A DNA stretch of 64,000 bases from Bradyrhizobium yuanmingense (GCF_900094575.1 NZ_FMAE01000007.1:372001-436000); one strand, 5' to 3'. Counted from the stretch's first letter, positions 1 to 8,805 are shown. Numbers and translations: made by a program. Notes: generated by a model from the letters alone, not told the origin.

Positions 1-404
1 GCATTAGGATTGGTCCAGCGCTGCTTGGCGGGGTCCCAGACCGTCAGGGTCCGGGGCGCGGTGCGCTGCATGTCCGGCGTGACCCGGCCGTAGCAGGCGG
101 TGGCGGCGCCTTCGTCGAGGCAGGCGAGTTCGCTCGCGACGATCGGAACGGTGTGGAAGAAGCGCAGCACGCGCGGGGAGAGGCCGACGCCTTCGACGAC
201 GTCGATCTGGCTCTTCAGGTTCTCGGTGAGCTTGTCGACATCCTTGCGGTCGCGGTTCTCGGAGATGTCGAACATGTAGCCGCGGTAGCTCTGGAAGCCC
301 GGCGGCAGCGGCTGCGCCGCGCCGGCATCGAGCGACCCGGCGATGGTTGGACTGGCGAATAGCGCGCCGACAATGGTCGCGGTCAGCAGCAACGCAATGC
401 GCAT
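1..404 (-). CDS. Secreted hypothetical protein (3' end beyond window)
   Basis: The reading frame opens at the ATG at 404 and stays open to the window edge, so 134 N-terminal residues are seen and the C-terminus is missing. It begins MRIALLLTATIVGALFASP, a clear signal peptide with probable cleavage near residue 22, so the product is likely periplasmic. The mature part contains two cysteines about ten residues apart (residues near 94 and 103), which could form a disulfide. I do not recognise a domain. The 227 bases up to the next gene hold no other gene. Confidence 0.7.
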   Translation of the reverse strand, partial: MRIALLLTATIVGALFASPTIAGSLDAGAAQPLPPGFQSYRGYMFDISENRDRKDVDKLTENLKSQIDVVEGVGLSPRVLRFFHTVPIVASELACLDEGAATACYGRVTPDMQRTAPRTLTVWDPAKQRWTNPN

Positions 405-631
405 GGTGAACCCCCTGATGTCACTTCGCCCGGCAGATTAAGCCGCCCTTGTTTGCGAAAAGTGAGTGCGGCGAGACTAAGGCACCGATGTTGAGGCGTG
501 CTTAACCGTTGGTTGCAGATCGCGCGGGCGGATTAGGGTCGGGTTAACCAAGCGTGGATCGGCTGCGCGCTTCGGCGTAACATCCGCCCGGGCTCGAGGC
601 CCTCACATCATAGCCGGAAGGGGAGGATGCC

Positions 632-925
632 ATGTATGCCGCCATCCGTCAGGCCAAGGCGAAAAGCGGGAGCGCGGAAGAGCTGACGCGCCGCATCAAG
701 GACGGCGCCGTTCCCATCATCAGCGACGTCGACGGTTTCCGCGCCTATTACGTCGTCTATGGCGGCGACGACACGGTCACCGCGATCTCGATCTTCGACA
801 AGTTCGAGCAGGCCGAGGAAGCGAACAAGCGCGCCATCGCCTGGATCGAGAAGGATCTCGGCCCGCTGCTCGCCGGCGACGCCCGCGCCATGGCGGGACC
901 GGTGATCGTGCATACGCTGGCGTGA
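632..925 (+). CDS. Small ABM-like (antibiotic biosynthesis monooxygenase-fold) protein
   Basis: A 97-residue cytoplasmic protein with no signal peptide. The pattern of a short helix (MYAAIRQAKAKSGSAEEL), then GAVPIISDVDGFRAYYVVYG, then a strand with TAISIFDKFEQAEEANKRA resembles the dimeric alpha/beta barrel of ABM-type proteins common in Bradyrhizobium. The family includes monooxygenases and heme-degrading enzymes, but most members of this small type have no known reaction. A good ribosome site (GGGGAGG) lies 7 bases before the ATG. It stands alone; a palindromic repeat follows. The fold is inferred from sequence pattern only. Confidence 0.65.
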   Translation: MYAAIRQAKAKSGSAEELTRRIKDGAVPIISDVDGFRAYYVVYGGDDTVTAISIFDKFEQAEEANKRAIAWIEKDLGPLLAGDARAMAGPVIVHTLA

Positions 926-972
926 GGGCGCGCGCTATTGATGACCGGAGCGGCGACCACACACTTGGTCGG

Positions 973-1055
973 CATGCCCGGGCTTGACCCTGGCATCCAC
1001 GTCTTTCTGCGTACGCGGAAGCGCGTGGATGGCCGGGTCAAGCCCGGCCATGACG
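973..1055. repeat. Bradyrhizobium-type palindromic repeat (family C)
   Basis: Two arms, CATGCCCGGGCTTGACCC and GGGTCAAGCCCGGCCATG, pair across a central part that itself pairs (CATCCACG with CGTGGATG). It lies between convergent genes and could fold as a long hairpin in RNA from either strand. No coding content. Confidence 0.75.
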
Positions 1056-1073
1056 GAAGAGAGAGTGTGTGCC

Positions 1074-2519
1074 TCACAACTCCCTTGCATTCGAGAACGC
1101 AAAGCTCGACACCCGCCGCGTCGTCTCGTCCAGGATCAACGTGCGTGTGATCGGTGGCTCGGCGCGCTGGGCGCAGTTCTCGCGCTCGCAGAGGCGACAG
1201 TTGACGCCGATCGGGGTGCCCTCGGCCTTCTCCAGGTCCATGCCGGTGGCGTAGGTCAGGCGGGCGGCGTGGCGGATCTCGCAGCCGAGGCCGATGGCAA
1301 AGCGCGGCTGCGGCAGCGGATGCGGCGCCACGGGGCGGCGCACCATCTGCGCGATCGAGAAATAGCGCGTGCCGTCGGGCAGCTCGATCACCTGCTTGAG
1401 CAGGCGATCCGGCGTGTCGAAGGTCGAATGCACATTCCAGAGCGGACACGTGCCGCCGAATTTCGAGAACGGGAAGGTGCCGGAGGAGAAACGCTTGGAG
1501 ACGTTGCCGGCATTGTCGACGCGCAAGAGGAAGAACGGAATGCCGCGCGCATTCGGTCGCTGCAGCGTGGTGAGGCGGTGGCAGACCTGCTCGAAGCCGG
1601 AATTGAAGCGCTGTGCCAGCACGTGGATGTCGTAGTTCAGCGCTTCGGCGGCCGCGAGGAACGCCGGGTAGGGCATCATCACGGCGGCCGCGAAGTAATT
1701 GCCGAGCGTGATCCGGAACAGCCGCCGCGGCGCATCGTCCAGCGGGCCGGCCCGGCCGATGATGGTCTCCAGCGCCTGCGCGCATTCCGCCAGGCCCAGC
1801 TGGAAGGCGAGCTGGAATGCGCGGCCGGGCGGATCGACCAGCTCCGAGATCAGCAGCTGCCGGCGGTGGCGGTCGAATCGGCGGAGCGTCTCGCGCATCA
1901 CGTCGACCGGCATGATGCGGGTCTGGATCGAGTGCTTCTCGCGCAAGCGCGTTATCAGCGCGGCATACAGCCCTTCGGCGGGCTCGTTCAACTCGTCGCG
2001 CAGATTTTCCGCCGCCTGCTCCAGCTCCGGAAAATAGTTGCGGTTGGCCTCGATCAGCTCGCGCACGCGCTCGACCGGATTGGCTTCAAAGCGCGTGCCG
2101 ACGTCGCGGTCGGCCATCTGCGCCGCGGCCAGGGTCTCGCCCTGACGCGCCTCGGTATAGGCCGCGTAGAGCCGCTGCAGCGCATGGGTGACGCCGGGGC
2201 AGAGCTCGGCGAGGTCGCGCAGCTCCTGCTTGGGCACGTCGATCTGCCGGAACAGGGGATCGGAGAAGATCTCGTTCAGCTCGGCGAAGAAGCGGTCCTC
2301 GTCCGCGGTGGCGAGATCGCGCAGGTCAAGGTCATAGGTCTCGGCCAGCCGCAGCAGGATCTGCGCCGTGACCGGGCGCTGGTTGCGCTCGATCAGGTTG
2401 ACATAGCTGGGCGAGATCCCGAGCCCCTCGGCGATCTGGGTCTGCGACAGCCCCAATTGCTGCCGGATTCGCCGGAAGCGCGGGCCGACGAAGAGTTTCT
2501 TGCCGGAATCGGCGGGCAT
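1074..2519 (-). CDS. ScfR-family (short-chain fatty acyl-CoA) transcriptional regulator next to aceA
   Basis: A 481-residue DNA-binding regulator. Residues 14-66 form an XRE-type helix-turn-helix (LGLSQTQIAEGLGISPSYVN). The middle corresponds to the IrrE-like region of this family, and a DUF2083-type C-terminus carries a cysteine cluster (CRLCERENC near residue 445). The family (RamB, PccR, MccR, ScfR) binds acyl-CoA esters and controls short-chain fatty acid and glyoxylate-cycle genes. It is divergent from aceA, with a 229-base shared promoter region, which points to aceA as target and probable autoregulation. The ATG at 2519 has GGAG about 8 bases upstream. A role as activator or repressor cannot be read from sequence. 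Confidence 0.85.
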   Translation of the reverse strand: MPADSGKKLFVGPRFRRIRQQLGLSQTQIAEGLGISPSYVNLIERNQRPVTAQILLRLAETYDLDLRDLATADEDRFFAELNEIFSDPLFRQIDVPKQELRDLAELCPGVTHALQRLYAAYTEARQGETLAAAQMADRDVGTRFEANPVERVRELIEANRNYFPELEQAAENLRDELNEPAEGLYAALITRLREKHSIQTRIMPVDVMRETLRRFDRHRRQLLISELVDPPGRAFQLAFQLGLAECAQALETIIGRAGPLDDAPRRLFRITLGNYFAAAVMMPYPAFLAAAEALNYDIHVLAQRFNSGFEQVCHRLTTLQRPNARGIPFFLLRVDNAGNVSKRFSSGTFPFSKFGGTCPLWNVHSTFDTPDRLLKQVIELPDGTRYFSIAQMVRRPVAPHPLPQPRFAIGLGCEIRHAARLTYATGMDLEKAEGTPIGVNCRLCERENCAQRAEPPITRTLILDETTRRVSSFAFSNAREL

Positions 2520-2555
2520 GTCTCAGATCTCCAGACTCAATCAAGGTCAGAACAG

Positions 2556-2620
2556 TTGACCTATTATTTTTACAAGTTTTACAAAGTGACATGTATTACA
2601 CGTTCAGATGTTACATGACA
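2556..2620. promoter_or_regulatory. Shared scfR/aceA promoter region with four TTACA repeats
   Basis: An AT-rich block in otherwise GC-rich DNA. The pentamer TTACA occurs at 2570, 2579, 2596 and 2611 on the + strand, the first two within TTTTACAAG and TTTTACAAAG. RamB-type regulators recognise TTTGCAAA-like boxes in actinobacteria, so these repeats are candidate operators for the divergent regulator. A TTGACC at 2556 could serve as a -35 element. Assignment is inference. Confidence 0.45.
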
Positions 2621-2748
2621 TCACCAATAAAAACAAGCCATCTGTACGAACTTTTCCTTTTCGCGTTTAGCTTCTGACACGCATCTCGCAATGCATTGTC
2701 AAGAATGTCGATGGCTGCCTCGCCATCGTCAGCGAAAGGATCAGGCAC

Positions 2749-4383
2749 ATGAATTACCAGCCCCGCGGTATCAGCACCCTCCAGGGTCCGTCCTCGTATC
2801 AGGACGAGGTCAAGGCGGCTCAGGCGCTCCTCGAGACCCAGCCGACCTGGAACGGCGTGTCGGCCGAGGCCGTCGCGCGCATGCGCCTGCAGAACCGTTT
2901 CAAGACCGGCCTCGACATCGCCCGCTACACCGCGGCCGTGATGCGCGCCGACATGGCCGCCTATGACAAGGATCCCACCAAGTACACCCAGTCGCTGGGC
3001 TGCTGGCACGGCTTCATCGCCCAGCAGAAGCTGATCTCGGTCAAGAAGCACTTCGGCGGCAAGACCGACCGCACCTATCTCTATCTCTCCGGCTGGATGA
3101 TCGCGGCGCTGCGCTCCGAATTCGGTCCGCTGCCCGATCAGTCCATGCACGAGAAGACCGCGGTGCCGGCGCTGATCGAGGAGCTCTACACCTTCCTGCG
3201 TCAGGCCGATTCGCGCGAGCTCAACGACATCTTCCGTCTGCTCGACAAGGCGCGCAAGGAAGGCGACAAGACCCGCGAGAACGAGCTGATCGAGAAGATC
3301 GACAACTTCCAGACCCATGTCGTCCCCGTCATCGCCGACATCGATGCCGGCTTCGGCAACGCGGAGGCGACCTATCTGCTCGCCAAGAAGATGATCGAGG
3401 CGGGCGCCTGCGCGCTGCAGATCGAGAACCAGGTCTCCGACGAGAAGCAGTGCGGCCACCAGGACGGCAAGGTCACGGTGCCGCATGACGTCTTCCTGGC
3501 GAAGATCCGCGCCTGCCGCCACGCCTTCCTCGAGCTCGGCGTCGAAGACGGCATCGTCGTGACCCGCACCGACTCGCTCGGCGCCGGCCTGACGCAGCAG
3601 ATCGCGGTCAGCCACAAGCCCGGCGACATCGGCGACCAGTACAACAGCTTCCTCGATTGCGAGGAAATCACCGCGGAGAACGCCAAGAACGGCGACGTCA
3701 TCATCAACCGCAACGGCAAGCTGATGCGTCCGAAGCGGCTGCCCTCCAACCTCTACCAGTTCCGCCCCGGCACCGGTGCAGACCGCTGCGTGCTCGATTG
3801 CATCACCTCGCTGCAGAACGGCGCCGACCTGCTCTGGATCGAGACCGAGAAGCCGCATATCGAGCAGATCGCCAGCATGGTCGACCGCATCCGCAAGGTG
3901 GTGCCGAACGCCAAGCTCGCCTACAACAACTCGCCGTCGTTCAACTGGACCCTCAACTTCCGTTGGCAGGTCTACGACGCGATGAAGGAAGCGGGCCAGG
4001 ACGTCAGCAAGTACAACCGTGCCGAGCTGATGAAGGCGGAGTACGACGACACGCCGCTGGCGAAGGAAGCCGACGAGCGCATCCGTACCTTCCAGGCGGA
4101 TTCGGCCAAGCGCGCCGGCATCTTCCACCACCTGATCACGCTGCCGACCTATCACACGGCCGCGCTCTCGACCGACAATCTCGCCCGCGAGTATTTCGGC
4201 GAGCAGGGCATGCTGGGCTACGTCAAGAACGTCCAGCGCGCCGAGATCCGTCAGGGCATCGCCTGCGTGAAGCACCAGAACATGGCCGGCTCCGACATCG
4301 GCGACGACCACAAGGAGTACTTCGCGGGCGAAGCTGCGCTGAAGGCGGGCGGCGTCCACAACACGATGAACCAGTTCGGCTAA
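2749..4383 (+). CDS. aceA: Isocitrate lyase
   Basis: A cytosolic 544-residue enzyme that cleaves isocitrate to glyoxylate and succinate, the first step of the glyoxylate bypass used on acetate and fatty acids. The catalytic loop reads KQCGH (residues 233-237) in place of the KKCGH of the E. coli enzyme; the same form is found in the longer ICL subfamily of Pseudomonas and rhizobia, and 544 residues fits that subfamily. Other signatures include the metal-site region DIDAGFGNAEATYLLAK and SPSFNW near residue 400. The start is supported by GAAAGGA 9 bases upstream. It is probably co-transcribed with the following small gene and ends before the terminator at 4.7 kb. Confidence 0.96.
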   Translation: MNYQPRGISTLQGPSSYQDEVKAAQALLETQPTWNGVSAEAVARMRLQNRFKTGLDIARYTAAVMRADMAAYDKDPTKYTQSLGCWHGFIAQQKLISVKKHFGGKTDRTYLYLSGWMIAALRSEFGPLPDQSMHEKTAVPALIEELYTFLRQADSRELNDIFRLLDKARKEGDKTRENELIEKIDNFQTHVVPVIADIDAGFGNAEATYLLAKKMIEAGACALQIENQVSDEKQCGHQDGKVTVPHDVFLAKIRACRHAFLELGVEDGIVVTRTDSLGAGLTQQIAVSHKPGDIGDQYNSFLDCEEITAENAKNGDVIINRNGKLMRPKRLPSNLYQFRPGTGADRCVLDCITSLQNGADLLWIETEKPHIEQIASMVDRIRKVVPNAKLAYNNSPSFNWTLNFRWQVYDAMKEAGQDVSKYNRAELMKAEYDDTPLAKEADERIRTFQADSAKRAGIFHHLITLPTYHTAALSTDNLAREYFGEQGMLGYVKNVQRAEIRQGIACVKHQNMAGSDIGDDHKEYFAGEAALKAGGVHNTMNQFG

Positions 4384-4454
4384 CGGCGGATCGGACCGGT
4401 CTGGAAGCCAGGTTGGAGTCCAGGCCGGTCACGCACCTCAACAGGAGACTGACA

Positions 4455-4664
4455 ATGACCAAAGGCAGCAATTTCTGGGTGATCGGCGGCGAGTTCGGTT
4501 CGATGAACTTCCACAAGCTCGTGGAAGGCTCGGCCCAGGTCAAAGGTCCGTTCAAGACCCGCAAGGAAGCCGAAGAGTGCTGGAAGGAAGTCTCGGAAGA
4601 AAGCCGTCACAAGGCCGGCGTCCGCTTCTCGATCGTGGAAGAGCCCTCGCGGGTCTCGGCCTGA
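4455..4664 (+). CDS. DUF4170 protein
   Basis: A 69-residue protein matching the pattern of the DUF4170 family: FWVIGGEFGSMNF, an FKTRKEAEECWKE helix and a C-terminal RFSIVEE strand. These are small cytosolic alphaproteobacterial proteins of unknown function. It starts 71 bases after aceA behind CAGGAG and shares its terminator, so it is probably part of the aceA transcript. Link to the glyoxylate cycle is positional only. Confidence 0.85.
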   Translation: MTKGSNFWVIGGEFGSMNFHKLVEGSAQVKGPFKTRKEAEECWKEVSEESRHKAGVRFSIVEEPSRVSA

Positions 4665-4699
4665 TCGCCCCGACTTAAGAAGACGTCCAAGGACGGATG

Positions 4700-4740
4700 G
4701 TCCCATCCAGGCCCTGCCTGGGTGGGATCGTCTGTTTTTG
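4700..4740 (+). terminator. Rho-independent terminator after aceA-DUF4170
   Basis: CCCATCCAGGC and GCCTGGGTGGG form a stem with one G-T pair around a three-to-four-base loop, followed by ATCGTC and a run of five T. Position just downstream of the two-gene unit fits. Confidence 0.75.
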
Positions 4741-4848
4741 GCACAGGTGAACCAGCTGTGGGCGCCGTAAGTCTCTGGAATTGTAGGCCTTTGCGGAGGG
4801 TTTGGTTGCTGATAGGTTAATGGGGATAAGTCGAGGACGAGGCCGACA

Positions 4849-5403
4849 ATGTCAGAGCCCGAGACCAGCGGGACCGATCCCGGCCAGCCGCGCCCGGTGC
4901 GGCTGCGCGATGCGCTGCTGCGCGCGCGGATCGAGGCGGCCGACCGCACCGGCGTCGTCGTCGATTTGCGCGACGCCGAGGTGGCACGGCTCGAGATCCT
5001 CAACGACGCGCTCGATCCCCTGTTCGCGCAGGTGCCTGATCAGATCGACCTGTTCGACCGCGGCATCAGCCAGGGCGATACGCCGCGGCTGTGGATCGAC
5101 GTCGTCGCCCACATCGTGATGGGGCGCGACAAGCGGATGTACCGCTTCGTCCAGGACACCCGCTTCGGCCGCATCGTGCTCGCCGAATCGCACGACACCG
5201 CCGTGATCGTCGAGGCCGTCACCGACTATGTCGCGCGCCGCATGGTCGAGCGCGAGCGGGCGATGGTGGTCGCGCCCGAACCGCAGGCCCCGGCCGCCGC
5301 GCCGCCGCGCCGCTCGCGCCTGTGGCCATTCGTGTTCGGCTTCGTGCTCGGCGCTGCGGCGTTGTTCGGGGTGGCAGTGCTTGCGGTCTTGCGGAGCTGG
5401 TGA
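4849..5403 (+). CDS. Hypothetical protein with C-terminal membrane anchor
   Basis: A 184-residue protein of unknown function. The N-terminal 125 residues are soluble and acidic, with a helix rich in charged residues (DRGISQGDTPRLWIDVVAHIV and a DTRFGRIVLAES strand). A proline/alanine linker (about 140-155) leads to a single hydrophobic helix (about 157-180) preceded by PPRRSR, the pattern of a tail-anchored inner membrane protein with the soluble part in the cytoplasm. It stands alone, 108 bases after the terminator region, and is followed by a palindromic repeat. Confidence 0.65.
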   Translation: MSEPETSGTDPGQPRPVRLRDALLRARIEAADRTGVVVDLRDAEVARLEILNDALDPLFAQVPDQIDLFDRGISQGDTPRLWIDVVAHIVMGRDKRMYRFVQDTRFGRIVLAESHDTAVIVEAVTDYVARRMVERERAMVVAPEPQAPAAAPPRRSRLWPFVFGFVLGAAALFGVAVLAVLRSW

Positions 5404-5415
5404 GGCTCTCTCCTT

Positions 5416-5501
5416 CGTCATTGCGAGGAGCCCTTGCGACGAAGCAATCCAGATTGCCTCCGCGGAGATTCCTGGATTGCTTCGCTGCGCTCGCAATGAC
5501 G
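5416..5501. repeat. Palindromic repeat (family B), copy 1
   Basis: Outer arms CGTCATTGCGAG and CTCGCAATGACG; inner arms GAAGCAATCC and GGATTGCTTC; centre CTCCGCGGAG. The same layout recurs at 8806-8892 in this window. Located between convergent genes. Confidence 0.85.
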
Positions 5502-5508
5502 ACCGGGG

Positions 5509-6408
5509 CTAAATCAACCGCACATGCTTGATCTGCCCAACCTGAAACCCCGCCCCGAGGCTTCGCACCGTCTGCTCGCAGCGCCAGCCGGCATTGTCCT
5601 TCTCGATGGTGAACAGATTGTACGCCGCCGCCGGATAACGTCCGTGCGCCAGCGCGGAGGCCGACGGCACGCCGAGCGCGGGAATGTTGCCGTTTGGACC
5701 CTCGAACCACATCGTCGAATGAATGTGGTCGTGCCCGTGCAGGACCAGCTCGACGCCGTGGCGCTTCAACAGTCCCAGCAATTCCGGCGCGTCCGTCATC
5801 CGCTTCGCCCGCGCGCTGGACTTCAGCGGATGATGCACCAGCAGCACGCGGAAGACGTCTTCCGCGGCGAGCCGCTCGAGCACCTCCGCAAGCGCGGCGA
5901 GCTGATCGCGCCCGAGCGTGCCGGTCGCCATCAGCGGCAGGGTCGGCACCGCCGTGGACAGGCTGATCAGGGCAAGCGGCCCGCGCCGGCGCACCGCTGG
6001 GAAGGCTGCGCCGCCGGGTGTGTCCGCGGCGATGTAGTGCAGGAACGTCTCGCCGAAGCGATGACGCGTCGCGCTGACATAGGCGTCGTGATTGCCGGGG
6101 ATCGCGGTCACGCGGTCGGGCGGGCCGACGCTTTCGAGCCAGGCCAGCGCCGGTGCGAACTCCGCCTCCAGCGCCAGGTTGACGAGATCGCCCGTCACTG
6201 CGATGTGGTCGGGCGCCTGCGCCTTCATGTCGGCGACGAGCGCGTCGAGAACCTCGCGGCGCTGGTACTTGTGGCGGTTGCGCGTCCAGTTGACATAGCC
6301 GAACGCGCGCTTGCCCGCGAGCTCGATCAGCCGCGGCTTCGGCAAAGGCGCCAGATGCGGATCGGACAGGTGGGCGAGCGTGAAGGGAGCCAGCGTGGAG
6401 GGAGTCAT
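5509..6408 (-). CDS. Calcineurin-like metallophosphoesterase
   Basis: A 299-residue cytosolic phosphoesterase with all five metallophos blocks in order: LSDPHL (residues 14-19), GDLVN (about 73), GNHD (about 103), HHP (about 195) and GHDH (about 230). These supply the Asp, His and Asn ligands of the two-metal centre. Substrate is unknown; the family includes cyclic-nucleotide and nucleotide phosphodiesterases as well as lipid phosphatases, and rhizobial proteins of this type are often simply annotated as metallophosphoesterase. It is divergent from the NUDIX gene with 91 bases between the starts, so the two may share a promoter region. Confidence 0.9.
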   Translation of the reverse strand: MTPSTLAPFTLAHLSDPHLAPLPKPRLIELAGKRAFGYVNWTRNRHKYQRREVLDALVADMKAQAPDHIAVTGDLVNLALEAEFAPALAWLESVGPPDRVTAIPGNHDAYVSATRHRFGETFLHYIAADTPGGAAFPAVRRRGPLALISLSTAVPTLPLMATGTLGRDQLAALAEVLERLAAEDVFRVLLVHHPLKSSARAKRMTDAPELLGLLKRHGVELVLHGHDHIHSTMWFEGPNGNIPALGVPSASALAHGRYPAAAYNLFTIEKDNAGWRCEQTVRSLGAGFQVGQIKHVRLI

Positions 6409-6499
6409 GGCGCGCGAATGCCTCGCTATTGCTCCGCTGTAATGGCAAGGTCGCGCGCCCCGCGCAAGCAGGGCCTGAAACGGGGCGTCGAGGAGCCTG

Positions 6500-6991
6500 A
6501 TGGGAGAACGTCTGAACCGAGCCCGACGGAAAGCCGAGCCGCTGCTGCGGCGGTTCTTGCACGGCTATTTCCTCCTCGTCCGCGGCATGACGCTCGGCGT
6601 CCGTGCCGTGGTGCTGGATGCCGACAATCGCGTCTTCCTGGTCAGGCATAGCTACGTCAGCGGCTGGTATTTGCCTGGCGGCGGCGTCGATTTCGGCGAG
6701 ACCATGGAAGAGGCATTGCGGCGCGAGCTCAAGGAGGAGGGCGACATCGATCTGACCGGCGAGGCGATCCTGCACGGCGTCTTCCTCAACAGCCACGTCT
6801 CCCGCCGCGACCACGTCGCGGTCTACGTGGTCAGGCAGTTCAGGCAGGACCGCGTCCCTGAGCCCAACCGCGAGATCGTCGAATGCGGGTTCTTCGACAA
6901 TGCCGCATTGCCCGAGGGCACCACGCCCGGCACGCGGCTGCGGATCGCCGAAGTGCTCGATGGCAGGCCCGTGATTGCGACGTGGCGCTGA
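6500..6991 (+). CDS. NUDIX hydrolase with altered Nudix box
   Basis: A 163-residue protein with a NUDIX fold. The box runs from GGVDFGET to RELKEEGDI (about residues 54-77): the spacing G-x5-E-x7-REL-x-EE is kept, including the metal-binding glutamates, but the final glycine of the consensus EE-x-G-U is Asp. FLVRHSYVSGWYLPGGGV precedes it. These enzymes hydrolyse nucleoside diphosphates linked to another group; the substrate is not predictable. An N-terminal basic amphipathic helix (LNRARRKAEPLLRRFLHGYF) may contact membrane. The next gene follows within 90 bases. Confidence 0.88.
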   Translation: MGERLNRARRKAEPLLRRFLHGYFLLVRGMTLGVRAVVLDADNRVFLVRHSYVSGWYLPGGGVDFGETMEEALRRELKEEGDIDLTGEAILHGVFLNSHVSRRDHVAVYVVRQFRQDRVPEPNREIVECGFFDNAALPEGTTPGTRLRIAEVLDGRPVIATWR

Positions 6992-7078
6992 GGGCAGCTT
7001 GTGCTAGTAACCCGCTCGACGCGCACGGCAGGCCACGCCGCTCGGGCGCGAGCCGACAAGCCTCGGAGTGCTGCCCTG

Positions 7079-8020
7079 ATGACCACAACGCAACTTCGTA
7101 TCGCGGTGCTGGTGCCCTGCTACAACGAGGAGGCCGCGGTCGCGACCGTCGTTGCCGATTTCCGCAAGGCGCTGCCCGCGGCGGAGATCTACGTCTACGA
7201 CAACAATTCGCGCGACCGGACCGCCGCGGTCGCGCGCGAAGCCGGTGCGATCGTGCGCAGCGAGCGCCGACAGGGCAAGGGCCACGTCGTGCGCCGCATG
7301 TTCGCGGACGTCGAGGCCGACGTCTATGTGCTGGTCGATGGCGATGCCACCTACGATGCGCCGAGCGCACCCATCATGATCGACAAGCTGCTCGACGAGC
7401 ATCTCGACATGGTGGTCGGGCTTCGCGTCGATCAGGTCCAGGCTGCCTACCGGCTCGGCCACCGCACCGGCAACCGCATGCTGACCGGCTTCCTGTCCGA
7501 CACCTTCGGCCACGCTTTCAAGGACATCCTGTCCGGCTACCGGGTGTTCTCGCGCCGCTTCGTCAAGTCCTTTCCCGTCCTCTCCGACGGCTTCGAGATC
7601 GAGACCGAGCTTGCGGTCTATGCGCTGGAATTGTCGCTGCCGGTTGCCGAGGTCGAGACGCCCTATTATGCGCGCCCCGAAGGCTCGTTCTCCAAGCTCA
7701 ACACCTGGCGCGACGGCTTTCGCATCCTCGGCACCATGCTGAAGCTCTATCGCAGCGAGCGGCCGTTGCGCTTCTTCACGGTGATCGGAATCCTGCTGGC
7801 GCTGGCGTCGATCATCTTCGCGATTCCGATCGTGATCACCTTCATCGAAACCGGCCTCGTGCCGCGCCTGCCCACTGCCGTGCTGTCGATGGGCCTGATG
7901 ATCATGGCCTTGCTGTCGGTGTCGTCAGGGCTCGTGCTCGATACGGTGACGCGAGGGCGGCGGGAGATGAAGATGCTGGCCTATCTGTCCCAGCCGGCGT
8001 CGAAACGGAACGCAGGTTGA
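7079..8020 (+). CDS. Family 2 glycosyltransferase with two C-terminal membrane helices
   Basis: A 313-residue GT2 enzyme of the dolichyl/undecaprenyl-phosphate mannose synthase type. It begins RIAVLVPCYNEEAAV, has VLVDGDATYD (the DxD-like metal and nucleotide-sugar site near residue 88) and the SGYRVFSRRF acceptor-loop region. Two hydrophobic helices near the C-terminus (about 225-250 and 265-285) anchor it in the inner membrane. It probably transfers a sugar from a nucleotide donor to a lipid carrier for envelope polysaccharide. I chose the ATG at 7079 because the protein family starts just before this motif; an in-frame upstream start at 7001 would add 26 low-complexity residues. Confidence 0.88.
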   Translation: MTTTQLRIAVLVPCYNEEAAVATVVADFRKALPAAEIYVYDNNSRDRTAAVAREAGAIVRSERRQGKGHVVRRMFADVEADVYVLVDGDATYDAPSAPIMIDKLLDEHLDMVVGLRVDQVQAAYRLGHRTGNRMLTGFLSDTFGHAFKDILSGYRVFSRRFVKSFPVLSDGFEIETELAVYALELSLPVAEVETPYYARPEGSFSKLNTWRDGFRILGTMLKLYRSERPLRFFTVIGILLALASIIFAIPIVITFIETGLVPRLPTAVLSMGLMIMALLSVSSGLVLDTVTRGRREMKMLAYLSQPASKRNAG

Positions 8021-8111
8021 GCCAGGCTTGCACTTCGCCCGCCGGGAGGTAAACGGGGCACCGCCGCCGCCATGGACCTTCGCAGGCGCAAGTGCTACTC
8101 CGCGAATTGAC

Positions 8112-8627
8112 ATGAACGATCTCTCACTGACCATTCTTCCCGAAGCCGCCGGCGACGCTCAGGCGATCGAGCGGCTGCACGAACGCACCTTCGGCCCCGG
8201 CCGCTTCGTGCTGAGCGCCTACCGGATCCGCGAGCACGTCGACCATCTGCTCGAACTGTCCTTCACGGCCCGTATCGGCACGCTCCTGGTCGGCTCCGTC
8301 AGGCAATTGCCGATTCTGATCGGCCAAACGCCGGCACTGCTGCTCGGGCCGCTCACCGTCGAGCCGCCGTTCCGCGATCGCGGCATCGGCCGTCAGTTGA
8401 TGGAGCGCGCGCTGAAGGACGCCAGGGAAAAAGGCCACCGCCTCGTGCTGCTGGTCGGCGACGAGCCCTATTACGGCCGCGTCGGCTTCAAACAGGTGCC
8501 GAAGGGCCGCGTCACCATGCCCGGCCCGGTCGATGCCGCGCGCATCCTGGTGTTCGAGCTCGTCGACGGCGCCTTCGAGGGCGTGTCGGGCGCGGTCGGC
8601 CCCGACTGGAGCAAAGCGCGGACATAG
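8112..8627 (+). CDS. GNAT-family N-acetyltransferase
   Basis: A 171-residue acetyltransferase. The acetyl-CoA motif A is visible as LGPLTVEPPFRDRGIGRQLM (R-x-x-G-I-G, residues about 78-97), followed by LVLLVGDEPYYGRVGFK, the motif B region. This is the YhbS-like subgroup that acetylates small molecules or protein N-termini; the substrate is unknown. An in-frame start at 8028 is possible, but the ATG at 8112 begins directly before the domain. It is downstream of the glycosyltransferase by 91 bases and followed by two repeats. Confidence 0.87.
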   Translation: MNDLSLTILPEAAGDAQAIERLHERTFGPGRFVLSAYRIREHVDHLLELSFTARIGTLLVGSVRQLPILIGQTPALLLGPLTVEPPFRDRGIGRQLMERALKDAREKGHRLVLLVGDEPYYGRVGFKQVPKGRVTMPGPVDAARILVFELVDGAFEGVSGAVGPDWSKART

Positions 8628-8653
8628 GAGCGGCGCGCGTCGTTGGAAACGCC

Positions 8654-8738
8654 GTAGCCCGGATGGAGCGCAGCGCAATCCGGGAAGGTCTTCCGCAACG
8701 AGAGAACCCCGGATTACGCTACGCTCCATCCGGGCTAC
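8654..8738. repeat. Palindromic repeat (family A), copy 1
   Basis: Arms GTAGCCCGGATGGAGCG and CGCTCCATCCGGGCTAC with inner GCAATCCGGG / CCCCGGATTACG. A second copy is at 39396-39479. Lies between convergent genes, directly followed by a family B copy. Confidence 0.88.
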
Positions 8739-8805
8739 GACACTGCTCGTATCTCATCCGGCTAAGAGACCGTCGAGAAGACGCGCGGCTGCGCGCGTCA
8801 TACTC

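Noticed and set aside
2611..4359. A 582-codon reverse frame
   Set aside because: Antisense of aceA.
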